Numbered from the stretch's first letter, positions 15,157 to 22,206 are shown. The stretch: DNA of 25,967 bases from Actinomycetes bacterium (GCA_023404805.1 JAEYAL010000272.1:1-25967); one strand, 5' to 3'. Numbers and translations: made by a program. Notes: generated by a model from the letters alone, not told the origin.

Positions 15157-16245
15157 TTACTTGCTGCCGGGTAGCGCCAGCCGCAGGATCTGCCGCAGCA
15201 CCGAGCCGTACTGGCGGCCGAGGCGGCCCGTGTTGTAAGGGAGCCCGTGGCGCTCGCAGACGTCGCGCACCTGCGGCGCGATCTCGGCGTAGCGGCTGCT
15301 CGGCAGGTCGGGGAACAGGTGGTGCTCGATCTGGAACGAGAGGTTGCCGGTAAGCAGGTGGAAGAGCTTGCTGCCTTCGAGGTTGCACGAGCCTGCGAGC
15401 TGGCGCCGGTACCAGCCGCCGCGCGTCTCGTCTTCGAACTGCGCCTCGGAGAAGGTCTCGGCGCCCTCGGGGATGTGGCCGCAGAACACGATCGTCTGCA
15501 CCCACAGGTTGCGCGCGATGTTCGCGGCTGCATTGGCGGCGAGCGCGTTGCGGGCACCGCGGCGGCCGGCCAGCGCCGGGAACGCCACGTAGTCCTTGAG
15601 GGCCTGGCGGCCGGATTTGCGCGCCAGCGCCTTGATCTCGGTGCGGGCGCGGTCGACGCTCTTCTCGCCGCGCCTGACGGCGTCGAGCTCCATGTCGTAC
15701 AGGGCGATCGCCCACTCGAACACGGCGCCCATGAGGAAGAAGTACCCGGGCTGCAGCAGGTGCACGGGGTGCCACGGCTGTTCGGGTTCGACGCGGAACG
15801 CCGAGTAGCCGAGGTCGCGGTCCCGGCCCAGGACATTGGTGTAGGTGTGGTGCTGGTAGTTGTGGGCGTGCTTCCACGACGCCGCCGTCGAGACCTGGTC
15901 CCACTCCCACGTCGTCGAGTGGATCTCGGGGTCGCGCATCCAGTCCCACTGGCCGTGCATCACGTTGTGGCCGATCTCCATGTTCTCGATCACCTTCGCG
16001 ACCGTGAGCAGGCCCGCGCCGACGATCGCCGCAGGCCGGAACCGCGCGCCGAGCAACACCGCGCGGGCGGCAAGCTCAAGCCGGCGCTGCAGCGCGATGA
16101 CGCCGACGATATAGGCCCGGTCATCGGCGCCGAGGTCGGCGCGCACGGCCGCCGCGATCGCGTCGAGCTCAGCCGCGAGGGTGTCGTCGGCGAGAGCTGA
16201 AGCGTCGACGCCTCCGTTCCCGTCCGGCAGGGCGGCCAGCGTCAT
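15157..16245 (-). CDS. Membrane fatty acid (acyl-lipid/acyl-CoA) desaturase
   Basis: A 362-residue diiron desaturase. All three histidine boxes are present: HNVMH (H93, H97), HNYQHH (128-133) and QIEHH (305-309, followed by LFP). The third box with Gln at its start is typical of the front-end/DesA3-like group, which in mycobacteria introduces the delta-9 double bond into stearoyl-CoA. Hydrophobic stretches at ~70-88 and ~165-182 are the likely membrane parts. Such enzymes need an oxidoreductase and ferredoxin or cytochrome b5 as electron donor; none is nearby and there is no fused b5 domain. TAGTCT ends 6 nt before the ATG, suggesting a leaderless transcript. It is divergent from the propeller/FN3 gene and upstream of the META lipoprotein. 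Confidence 0.94.
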   Translation of the reverse strand: MTLAALPDGNGGVDASALADDTLAAELDAIAAAVRADLGADDRAYIVGVIALQRRLELAARAVLLGARFRPAAIVGAGLLTVAKVIENMEIGHNVMHGQWDWMRDPEIHSTTWEWDQVSTAASWKHAHNYQHHTYTNVLGRDRDLGYSAFRVEPEQPWHPVHLLQPGYFFLMGAVFEWAIALYDMELDAVRRGEKSVDRARTEIKALARKSGRQALKDYVAFPALAGRRGARNALAANAAANIARNLWVQTIVFCGHIPEGAETFSEAQFEDETRGGWYRRQLAGSCNLEGSKLFHLLTGNLSFQIEHHLFPDLPSSRYAEIAPQVRDVCERHGLPYNTGRLGRQYGSVLRQILRLALPGSK

Positions 16246-16251
16246 GCGCCC

Positions 16252-16257
16252 AGACTA
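16252..16257 (-). promoter_or_regulatory. Candidate leaderless -10 box (TAGTCT)
   Basis: On the - strand TAGTCT, 6 nt, then ATG 16245. The stretch 16280-16309 just upstream is unusually AT-rich for this window, as expected for a promoter region. Confidence 0.45.
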
Positions 16258-16394
16258 CGGATCTCTCTCGGCGATACCACTGCAAATGCTGAACAATCCA
16301 GAAATCAGACCGCGGCTGGCGCGCCCGCGGTTACGCCGCGGCCGCCCCGCGCCGCCAGGCGTCCGGCGCACTGGAGGGGACACACGCGCCCGGT

Positions 16395-16400
16395 TACCCT
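16395..16400 (+). promoter_or_regulatory. Candidate leaderless -10 box (TACCCT)
   Basis: TACCCT, 6 nt (GCCGCC), then ATG 16407. A CTGGAG lies 18 nt further upstream as a weak -35. There is no Shine-Dalgarno sequence. Confidence 0.45.
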
Positions 16401-16406
16401 GCCGCC

Positions 16407-18098
16407 ATGGTGCGCAAGCTGATGCTGCTCGGGACGATCGCCGCCGGGCTCGGGCTGCCGGCCTCTGCTGGCGCTGTCGGGACGGGCACGCTCGACTCGG
16501 TCAAGCTGCCGGATGCGGCGAACAGCATCGCGGCCGGGCCTGACGGCTCGGTCTTCGTGACACTCACGGCGACCCGCAAAGTCGCGAAGGTCGCCGCTGA
16601 CGGCACCGTCACCGAGTCGGCGGACCTCGGCGGCGCGCCCGGCGGCATCGCGTTCGCCGAGGGCCGGGTCTGGGCGACCGTCACCGCGCTCAAGAAGGTC
16701 GCCGCGATCGACCCGGCCAACCTCAGCTCGATCCGGCTCACCGACACGCCCGCCAACCGCTGCGGACCGGTCGCCGTTGCTGGCCCGGGCAACGGCAAGG
16801 TCTTCGTGTCGCTGCCAAACGACGGGACCGGTGCGACGTGCTCACCCGCGACGCCGTCCGCGCTCCTGCCGGTTGCTGCGGCGACGGGCACGGCCGACCT
16901 GTGGGTCGACGACCGCGGGCAGGCGTTCGATCTGCTGGCTGCTAACGGCAAGCTCTGGGTGCCGGACTTCGAGGGCGGCGCCGTGCGCCGCCTGGCGGCT
17001 AACGCGGCCCTCACCGTCGAGGCGACCTATGGCCTGCCGGTCGGCGGCCAGGCGCAGGGCGTCGGGGTCGCGCCCGACGGGCAGATCGTCGCGACCGCGT
17101 GGGGCGCCAACAGCGTCGCGCGGATCGCCCCAAGCGCCCCGAACGGCGCCATGAACGTGTTCGCCACCAGCGTGCCCTCGCCGGTCGGTGCCGCGTCTGT
17201 GGGCGGTTCGCTGTACGTCGCCGCCAGCGCCTTCGGTGGCGGCGGGAGCGCGTCGCTGCACCGCTTCCCGGCTGACGGGTCGGTCGCAGAACCCATTACG
17301 CCGCTAGCCGGGTCGGCCCCGTGGCGCGCCGCGCCGGGCCCCGACGGCACCGTGCTCTTCACCGACCTCAACGAGGCCCGCCTGCTGCGCTACACGTCGC
17401 GGCCGCCGCGTGCCACCACGGGTGTGGTTTCCGAGAACACGGGCCTCTCCGCCAAGGTCGAGCTGAGCGCGAATCCCGGCGGCAACCCCGCTGAGGTGAC
17501 GGTCCAGTTTGGGACGACCACGGTCTACGGCTCGACCGCCGCCGCCGTTCCCGTGCAGCCCGGTGCGACCGCGAGCGGGACGGCTGATCTCGCGCTGCGC
17601 GCCGATCTTCCAGGCCTCGCGCTCGGAACGACCTACCACTACCGCGCCGTCGCTGCGACGGCCGAGGGCATCGCCTACGGCGAGGACCGCACCTTCACGA
17701 CGCCCGCGAAGCCGACGGGGCCGGGCGCCGGCGCCCGGCCGCAGCTCCCCCTGACGCGGTCCACGAAGAAGGGCGTCCTCAAGGTCACGAAGATCCGGGT
17801 GGCCGGCCTCCTCGGCGGCGAGACGATCAAGGTCACTTGCGCCGGCAAGGGCTGCCCGTCGAAGAAGAAGGACCGCGCCGTGACGGCCACTGCCAAGCAG
17901 GCTGGAGATCTCACCCTGGCGGCGAAGAAGATCACCGCAGCCAAGCTCGGCAAGGGCGCCAAGGTCACCGTGCAGGTCACCAAGCCCGGCACCACCGGCG
18001 TCGTCACGACCGCCAAGGTGACCAAGAAGAAGAAGTTCGACGTGCAGGAGCGCTGCCTCGCCGACGGCGCGAAGACGCCGTCGAAGTGCGCGGGGTGA
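16407..18098 (+). CDS. Secreted propeller (Vgb-like) protein with FN3-like and Cys/Lys-rich C-terminal domains
   Basis: A 563-residue exported protein. The signal peptide is ~1-23 (MVRKLMLLGTIAAGLGLPASAGA). Residues ~30-330 are a six- or seven-bladed propeller with repeats such as NSIAAGPDGSVFVTLTATRK, GIAFAEGRVWATV and GVGVAPDGQIVATAWGAN. These resemble virginiamycin-B-lyase/NHL-type repeats, but the fold does not prove lyase activity. Residues ~331-435 are an FN3-like domain with VQFGTTTVYGS, LGTTYHYRAVA and YGEDRTFTTP. The last ~110 residues are Lys-rich, with paired Cys (VTCAGKGCP and ERCLADG...SKC), a tail I associate with Solirubrobacterales exported proteins. A role in the cell envelope or extracellular binding is inferred. 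A hairpin terminator follows. Confidence 0.85.
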   Translation: MVRKLMLLGTIAAGLGLPASAGAVGTGTLDSVKLPDAANSIAAGPDGSVFVTLTATRKVAKVAADGTVTESADLGGAPGGIAFAEGRVWATVTALKKVAAIDPANLSSIRLTDTPANRCGPVAVAGPGNGKVFVSLPNDGTGATCSPATPSALLPVAAATGTADLWVDDRGQAFDLLAANGKLWVPDFEGGAVRRLAANAALTVEATYGLPVGGQAQGVGVAPDGQIVATAWGANSVARIAPSAPNGAMNVFATSVPSPVGAASVGGSLYVAASAFGGGGSASLHRFPADGSVAEPITPLAGSAPWRAAPGPDGTVLFTDLNEARLLRYTSRPPRATTGVVSENTGLSAKVELSANPGGNPAEVTVQFGTTTVYGSTAAAVPVQPGATASGTADLALRADLPGLALGTTYHYRAVAATAEGIAYGEDRTFTTPAKPTGPGAGARPQLPLTRSTKKGVLKVTKIRVAGLLGGETIKVTCAGKGCPSKKKDRAVTATAKQAGDLTLAAKKITAAKLGKGAKVTVQVTKPGTTGVVTTAKVTKKKKFDVQERCLADGAKTPSKCAG

Positions 18099-18127
18099 AC
18101 CGTGGGGGCGCAGCCTCCCAGGAACGA

Positions 18128-18155
18128 CGAAACCCCCGCGCGCGCAGGGGTTTCG
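18128..18155. terminator. Bidirectional hairpin between the propeller gene and tRNA-Val
   Basis: CGAAACCCC (18128-18136) pairs perfectly with GGGGTTTCG (18147-18155) around a GC-alternating 10-nt loop. It lies 29 bp after the propeller gene and 5 bp from the tRNA 3' end, so it can serve both convergent transcripts. Confidence 0.8.
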
Positions 18156-18160
18156 CATGA

Positions 18161-18232
18161 TGGGCGCGGCGGGTTTCGAACCTGCGACCTCTCGCGTGTG
18201 AAGCGAGCGCTCTCCCACTGAGCTACGCGCCC
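18161..18232 (-). tRNA. tRNA-Val, anticodon CAC
   Basis: A complete 72-nt cloverleaf. The acceptor stem pairs GGGCGCG with CGCGCCC and the discriminator is A. The D arm is GCTC...GAGC, the anticodon arm is CTCGC-TTCACAC-GCGAG with anticodon CAC, the variable loop is AGGTC, and the T arm is GCAGG-TTCGAAA-CCCGC. It decodes GUG, a preferred codon at this GC content. The 3' CCA is not encoded (TCA follows), so it must be added afterwards. Confidence 0.97.
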
Positions 18233-18325
18233 TCTGGCCGGTGGCGGCGGCCGCGGGGCGGGCCGTCACCGGTGAGGTGAGGCGCCATGCTATCGCGGGG
18301 CCGGTCTGGGCGTCACGATGGGGTG

Positions 18326-18622
18326 GTGACGCGCAACGACACGCTGCCGCCGGCCGAGTGGTACTCGGTGCGCCGCGCGGTGAACAGCAAGCCGTCGACG
18401 TACACGTGCCCGTTCTGCCGCGGGCATCTGCTGGCGCTGACCGAGCATGTGCTGGTCGCGCCCGAGGGCGACACGACCCGCCGCCGGCACGCGCACACGC
18501 AGTGCACGCTCGAGGCGCGGGCGGCGGGCACGCTGCCGTCACGCGAGGAGTGGCAGGCCACGCAGCCCAAACCGCCGGGGCTCATCGCGCGGCTCAAGCG
18601 TCGCCGCGGCCGTCCGGACTGA
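18326..18622 (+). CDS. Small zinc-ribbon-like conserved actinobacterial protein
   Basis: A 98-residue protein with YTCPFCRGHL followed some 30 residues later by HAHTQC. This CxxC...HxHxxC set could bind one zinc ion. WYSVRRAVNSKPSTYTCPFC and TLPSREEW are patterns I recall from a small actinobacterial family often labelled 'ATP/GTP-binding protein' without evidence. The function is unknown. GTG 18326 was chosen; ATG 18287 and GTG 18323 are alternatives, but the extra residues are not family-like. Its C-terminus is basic (RLKRRRGRPD). It is followed by the 45-bp hairpin repeats. Confidence 0.75.
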   Translation: MTRNDTLPPAEWYSVRRAVNSKPSTYTCPFCRGHLLALTEHVLVAPEGDTTRRRHAHTQCTLEARAAGTLPSREEWQATQPKPPGLIARLKRRRGRPD

Positions 18623-18626
18623 GCAC

Positions 18627-18794
18627 GCCTCCACCACAAGCGCCGAAAACCGGCGCTGCCTGCGGACCCCTAGACCGCACAACAGCAAGCCTCCGCCACA
18701 CGCGCCGAAAACCGGCACTCCCTGCGGACCCTTCGACCCCAGCCCGGAGGCCTCCGCCACAAGCGCCGAAAACCGGCGCTCCCTGCGGACCCCT
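18627..18794. repeat. Three tandem 45-bp hairpin repeats
   Basis: Units at 18627-18671, 18689-18733 and 18750-18794 recur every 61-62 bp with unrelated 17- and 16-nt spacers. Each starts GCCTCC and ends TGCGGACCC(C/T)T. In the middle, units 1 and 3 carry AGCGCCG-AAAAC-CGGCGCT, a perfect 7-bp stem with a 5-nt loop; unit 2 has lost one pair on each side. The last unit ends 30 bp before the aat -10 box. They fill the 215-bp gap between the zinc-ribbon gene and aat. Confidence 0.92.
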
Positions 18795-18824
18795 GGCCGA
18801 ACGGCGCGGCGGCCGCGCCTGGAT

Positions 18825-18830
18825 TACATT
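18825..18830 (+). promoter_or_regulatory. Candidate leaderless -10 box (TACATT)
   Basis: TACATT, 7 nt, then GTG 18838. It supports this GTG as the start of aat; the frame remains open far upstream through the repeats. Confidence 0.45.
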
Positions 18831-18837
18831 CCGGCCT

Positions 18838-19425
18838 GTGCTGAAGCAGGTCGAGGAGGCGGTCTACCGGTATGCCGCGGGCGCCTTCCCGATGGACGAC
18901 GCCGACGCACCCGAGATCCCGTGGTACACCGCGCCGGAGCGGGCGGTGTTCGAGCTCGACGGGGCATCGCGGGATGCGGTGCGGCGCAAGGTGCGGCGCG
19001 ACGTCCGCGCGTGCGAAGCTTTTGAACTCGCGATCGACCACCACTACGAAGCGGTGCTCGAGCTCTGCGCGGAGCCGCCGCCGGGCGAGGGCGTCTGGAT
19101 CACGCCGCGGCTAGCCGCGCTCTACCGGCGCCTGCACGCGGCCGGCTACGCCCACAGCTTCGAGCTGCGCACCCCTGGCGGCGAGCTCGCGGCCGGCATC
19201 CTCGGCGTGGTCCTCGGACGGGCGGCGATGCTCGAGTCGATGCGGCGCACCATGCCGTCGGCGGGCAACGCCCTGCTGATCCGCACGCTCGACTACCTGC
19301 ACGACCGCGACTTCGACCTCTGCGACATCCAGCTGCCGACCGGCCACACCGAGCGCCTCGGCTGCGTGCTTGTGCCGCAAGACAAGTACGAAGCGCGGCT
19401 CGCGACGGCGCTGCGACCCCGCTGA
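18838..19425 (+). CDS. aat: Leucyl/phenylalanyl-tRNA-protein transferase, short form
   Basis: This 195-residue protein matches the Aat family, which attaches Leu or Phe to proteins with N-terminal Lys or Arg and so marks them for the ClpS/ClpAP N-degron pathway. Visible family features are YRYAAGAFPM (usual 'Y..GiFPM'), IPWYTAPERAVF, GVWITPRLAALYRRLHAAGYAHSFE, LAAGILGVVLGRAAMLESM (E133, in place of GESMF) and LCDIQLPTGHTERLG, in which D163 and Q165 correspond to the catalytic Asp/Gln pair of the E. coli enzyme. It lacks the N-terminal ~35 residues of the E. coli protein (the 'GLLAvGGDL' part), and the 'ASK' motif is changed to PSAGNA. It may be an active short form or have a modified donor or acceptor preference. 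The start is GTG. Confidence 0.85.
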   Translation: MLKQVEEAVYRYAAGAFPMDDADAPEIPWYTAPERAVFELDGASRDAVRRKVRRDVRACEAFELAIDHHYEAVLELCAEPPPGEGVWITPRLAALYRRLHAAGYAHSFELRTPGGELAAGILGVVLGRAAMLESMRRTMPSAGNALLIRTLDYLHDRDFDLCDIQLPTGHTERLGCVLVPQDKYEARLATALRPR

Positions 19426-19445
19426 CGCCCGCGTCGCCGCCCGCG

Positions 19446-19577
19446 CCGCGGCGAACTCCCGTGACTCGCGGTCGTCCGGCGACCGCAACTGACGGAAGTC
19501 CGGGCCGAACGCCCGGGCCGCGGCGAACTCCCGTCATCCGCGGTCGCCCGACGGCCACGACGTACGGGAGTCCGGGG
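19446..19577. repeat. Two ~60-bp palindromic repeat units
   Basis: Units at 19446-19504 and 19518-19577, 72 bp apart, both start CCGCGGCGAACTCCCGT and end with a GGAAGTCCGGG or GGGAGTCCGGG block. In unit 2, ACTCCCGT (19527-19534) pairs perfectly with ACGGGAGT (19564-19571); unit 1 has one mismatch. They fill the 227-bp gap between aat and the ModA-like gene. The sequence is unrelated to the other two repeat families here. Confidence 0.8.
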
Positions 19578-19652
19578 CGGCGACCGCCGACGACGCAACG
19601 TTCCGGGCCGACACCTGCCGAGCCCCGCGCCCGCGTGTGATGGGATGACGGC

Positions 19653-20174
19653 GTGCGAGCTCCGATCGAGCCCGGGAACCCAGGCTGGGACCCAGATGCC
19701 GCGGGGGACCGCGCGAACCAGGTCGGCGCGGCGCTGCGCGGCGCGGGGTTCATCGCGATCGTGATCGCGTTCCTGTTCGTCTCGCAGCAGTACGTCGGCG
19801 GCGACGATGACGACGATCCGCAGCCCGGCCCGGCGGCGATCTACGCCGCGGCGGAACTGAAGCCCGCGCTTGAGCAGCTCGAGTCCGACGCGGTCGTCGA
19901 ATACGGGGCCTCGCCAGCGCTGCGGGCCAAGATCGAGAACGGCTCGGCCGCCGACGTGTTCATCGGCACCCGCGCCGACACCCAGACCCTGATCGACGAC
20001 GGCCGCTGCACCGAGCCAGCCGCCGTCACATCCCGCCCGACCGAGCTGGCGTCATGCCTGATCGACCGCAACGGCGCGCGCGTCGCCGCCGGGACGGCGT
20101 ACCTCGACCAGCTCACCGGCATCAGCGGACGCGACCTCCTGCTGCAGTCCGGCTTCGAACTGCCGCCACGCTAG
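19653..20174 (+). CDS. Membrane-anchored mini ModA-like binding protein
   Basis: A 173-residue protein with a cytoplasmic start, one membrane helix (~28-46, GAGFIAIVIAFLFVSQQY), an acidic DDDDDPQPGP linker, then a region like molybdate-binding ModA/SBP_bac_11. IYAAAELKPALEQLESDAVVEYGASPALRAKIENGSAADVFIGT matches the first lobe, including the ligand-binding Ser and the 'G.paDvf.s' motif. GTAYLDQLTGISGRDLLLQSGFELPP matches the extreme C-terminus. The middle ~90 residues of normal ModA (the second lobe) are essentially missing. It is therefore unlikely to close around a ligand in the usual way. No modB or modC is nearby. The start is GTG with no good ribosome binding site. It could be a decayed gene, but the frame is intact. 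Confidence 0.78.
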   Translation: MRAPIEPGNPGWDPDAAGDRANQVGAALRGAGFIAIVIAFLFVSQQYVGGDDDDDPQPGPAAIYAAAELKPALEQLESDAVVEYGASPALRAKIENGSAADVFIGTRADTQTLIDDGRCTEPAAVTSRPTELASCLIDRNGARVAAGTAYLDQLTGISGRDLLLQSGFELPPR

Positions 20175-20175
20175 A

Positions 20176-20190
20176 CCCCGTACCTCGGGG
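20176..20190. terminator. Short hairpin between convergent genes
   Basis: CCCCG-TACCT-CGGGG begins immediately after the stop of the ModA-like gene. The stem is 5 G-C pairs with no T-run, so the terminator role is tentative. Confidence 0.4.
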
Positions 20191-20239
20191 CTGGCCCGCA
20201 GCGGGATCGCGTCCGCCGGATCAAGCTCGATGGCGGCCA

Positions 20240-20842
20240 TCAGACGGCGCAGAGCGAGACGACCCGCTGCAGCCCGCCGCGCTGCCGCGTCGTGCGCAGC
20301 TTGCACGGGTCAAAGCCATTGGCCTGCAGCACCGCGCGCACGGTGCCGTACTGCGCCGCGCTGAGCGTCGAGCCGCGCGAGAGCACGAAGGCCGACGTGC
20401 GGTCCGGGTCGCCGACCACCGCCCAGTCGTAGGCGTCGCCGAGCCCGATCACGATGTAGTTCGGACGGTCGCCGGGGTAGGACCAGCCGCCGCCGACACC
20501 CGGGACGAACGTGACCTGCAGTTGGGCGTTCGTCACCGGGTCCAGGACGCGCGCCCGCCCGCGCGTGACGATGTTCGCGCCCGCCGGGCCGACGCAGCGG
20601 TTGCTCACGCGAACGGTCCCGTCGTCGTTGCGCGAGTAGCTCGCCACGGTGTCGCTGACGCAGAGCGCCTCGAACCACTGCGGCAGCGACGCGACCTGCC
20701 GCCACTCGCCGACGTAGCGCTGGACGTCGAGCGACGGGACGGGCGTGACGGGCGCCGCCGACGCGGATGCGGCGCCACCACCTGCTGCGCCGGCCAGCGC
20801 GACGGCAGAAAGAAGAACACGGATGGGACGGTGAGCGGACAT
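20240..20842 (-). CDS. Secreted lipocalin (Blc-like)
   Basis: A 200-residue exported protein. The signal peptide is ~1-30 (RPIRVLLSAVALAGAAGG...ASASA|AP), without a lipobox cysteine, unlike E. coli Blc. The lipocalin signature YVGEWRQVASLPQWFE holds the conserved G45-x-W47. Later family motifs are SYSRNDDGTVRVSNRC, QLQVTFVP, NYIVIGLGDAYDWAVVGDPDRTSAFVLSR (the 'Y..a.v.....lwilsR' pattern) and a C-terminal helix. Two or more Cys pairs may stabilise it. Bacterial lipocalins bind lysophospholipids or fatty acids; the ligand here is unknown. The chosen ATG gives a normal signal peptide, although the frame is open upstream across the HMG-CoA reductase gene. It is divergent from HMG-CoA reductase, with 165 bp between. 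Confidence 0.93.
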   Translation of the reverse strand: MSAHRPIRVLLSAVALAGAAGGGAASASAAPVTPVPSLDVQRYVGEWRQVASLPQWFEALCVSDTVASYSRNDDGTVRVSNRCVGPAGANIVTRGRARVLDPVTNAQLQVTFVPGVGGGWSYPGDRPNYIVIGLGDAYDWAVVGDPDRTSAFVLSRGSTLSAAQYGTVRAVLQANGFDPCKLRTTRQRGGLQRVVSLCAV

Positions 20843-21007
20843 GCCTGCTGTACGCCGCAAGCCGCTCCGGCGGATGCCTCGCCTCCGCGGCCAGGACCGG
20901 TCGGGCACGATCGGACCAAGCGCCGGCGTCGGCGAAGGCGGCAACCGAGCCAGCCTCACCGCGACTGAACGCGCGCTCACTCGCGAACGCGCGAGACTGC
21001 CGGGGCC

Positions 21008-22180
21008 ATGAGCAGTCCGAAGATCCCGCGCTCCTCCGACGACCACACCGCCGAGGCGGCTGCGACCCGCCGCGAGTTCGTCCGCGAGCAGACGGGGGCG
21101 GCGCTCGACCACGTCGGCAGCTTCAGCCTCGACCCGGCCACGCTGCCGGGCAACATCGAGCACTTCACCGGCGTCGCGCAGGTGCCGATCGGCATCGCCG
21201 GCCCGATCCGGGTCAACGGCGAGCACGCCAGCGGCGAGTTCTACGTGCCGATGGCGACCACCGAGGGCACACTCGTCGCGTCGTACAACCGCGGGATGAA
21301 GCTGCTGAACCTCGCCGGCGGCGTGCAGACCACCGTGGTGAAGGAGTCGATGCAGCGCGCGCCGGTGTTCATGTTCGAGTCGGCCCGCGAGGCGCGCGAC
21401 TTCGAACAGTGGCTTCGCCAGACCGAGCCGGCGATCAAGGCCGCGGCCGAGTCGACGACGAGCACCGGCAAGCTCGTCGAGATCGAGGCGTACCTGGCGG
21501 GCCGCTTCTGCTTCACCCGCTTCGACTACACGACGGGCGACGCCGCCGGCCAGAACATGACCGGCAAGGCCACCTGGGCCGCCGCCGAGTGGATCAAGTC
21601 CAACTACACCGCCGCGCCGCTGGACTACACGCTCGAGGCGAACCTCGCGACCGACAAGAAGCACTCGCAGATCAACAACCTCCAGACGCGCGGCCGCCGC
21701 GTGATCGCCGAGGCGCTGATCCCCGACGCCGCCCTGCGCGAGGTCATGAAGACCACGAGCGCCGCGCTCTACCGCCGCCGCCAGGTGTCGGGCCAGATCG
21801 GCAGCTGGCTTTCGGGCTCGGTCAACAACGGCGCGCACTCCGCCAACGGCATCACGGCGATGTTCATCGCGACGGGCCAGGATGCCGCGAACGTCGCCGA
21901 GTCGCATGCCGCGCACGCCTACGTCGAGCTGCGGGACAACGGCGACTACTACTACTCGATCACCATGCCGTCGATCATCTGCGCCACCTACGGCGGCGGC
22001 ACCGGACTCGCGACCCAGCGCGAATGCCTGGAGATGATGGGCTGCTACGGCTCCGGCAAGGTGCTCAAGCTGTGCGAGATCATCGGCGCCACCGTCGTCG
22101 CAGGCGAGCTGTCGCTCGGCTCAGCGATCGTCGCCGACGAATGGGTCTCGGCGCACGACAAGCACGGCCGCAACCGCTAA
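21008..22180 (+). CDS. Hydroxymethylglutaryl-CoA reductase (class I, NADPH-type)
   Basis: This 390-residue enzyme converts HMG-CoA to mevalonate, the committed step of the mevalonate route to isoprenoids. It has no membrane domain, so it is soluble. The catalytic residues are in place: E86 (MATTEGTLVAS), K217 (TDKKHSQIN), D292 (GQDAANVAE) and H383 (VSAHDKHGRN). VPIGIAGPI is the HMG-CoA loop; DAAGQNM stands for DAMGMNM, and GGGTGLATQ is the late Gly-rich loop. The DKK...N and GQD patterns fit class I. No other mevalonate-pathway gene is in the window. A CTCGCG-AACG-CGCGAG hairpin lies at 20980-20995 just upstream. The Shine-Dalgarno is weak (GGGG). Confidence 0.95.
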   Translation: MSSPKIPRSSDDHTAEAAATRREFVREQTGAALDHVGSFSLDPATLPGNIEHFTGVAQVPIGIAGPIRVNGEHASGEFYVPMATTEGTLVASYNRGMKLLNLAGGVQTTVVKESMQRAPVFMFESAREARDFEQWLRQTEPAIKAAAESTTSTGKLVEIEAYLAGRFCFTRFDYTTGDAAGQNMTGKATWAAAEWIKSNYTAAPLDYTLEANLATDKKHSQINNLQTRGRRVIAEALIPDAALREVMKTTSAALYRRRQVSGQIGSWLSGSVNNGAHSANGITAMFIATGQDAANVAESHAAHAYVELRDNGDYYYSITMPSIICATYGGGTGLATQRECLEMMGCYGSGKVLKLCEIIGATVVAGELSLGSAIVADEWVSAHDKHGRNR

Positions 22181-22206
22181 GCCGGCCAGTCTGCCAGCGG
22201 CCCATC

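Noticed and set aside
18627..18794. Regular repeats with unrelated spacers could look like a CRISPR array.
   Set aside because: There are only three units of 45 bp with spacers of 16-17 nt, too short for CRISPR, and there are no cas genes or leader.
20843..21916. A long open - strand frame continues upstream of the lipocalin through the whole HMG-CoA reductase gene.
   Set aside because: It is a shadow caused by high GC at third positions. HMG-CoA reductase motifs are clear on +, and the lipocalin has its own signal peptide at 20842.
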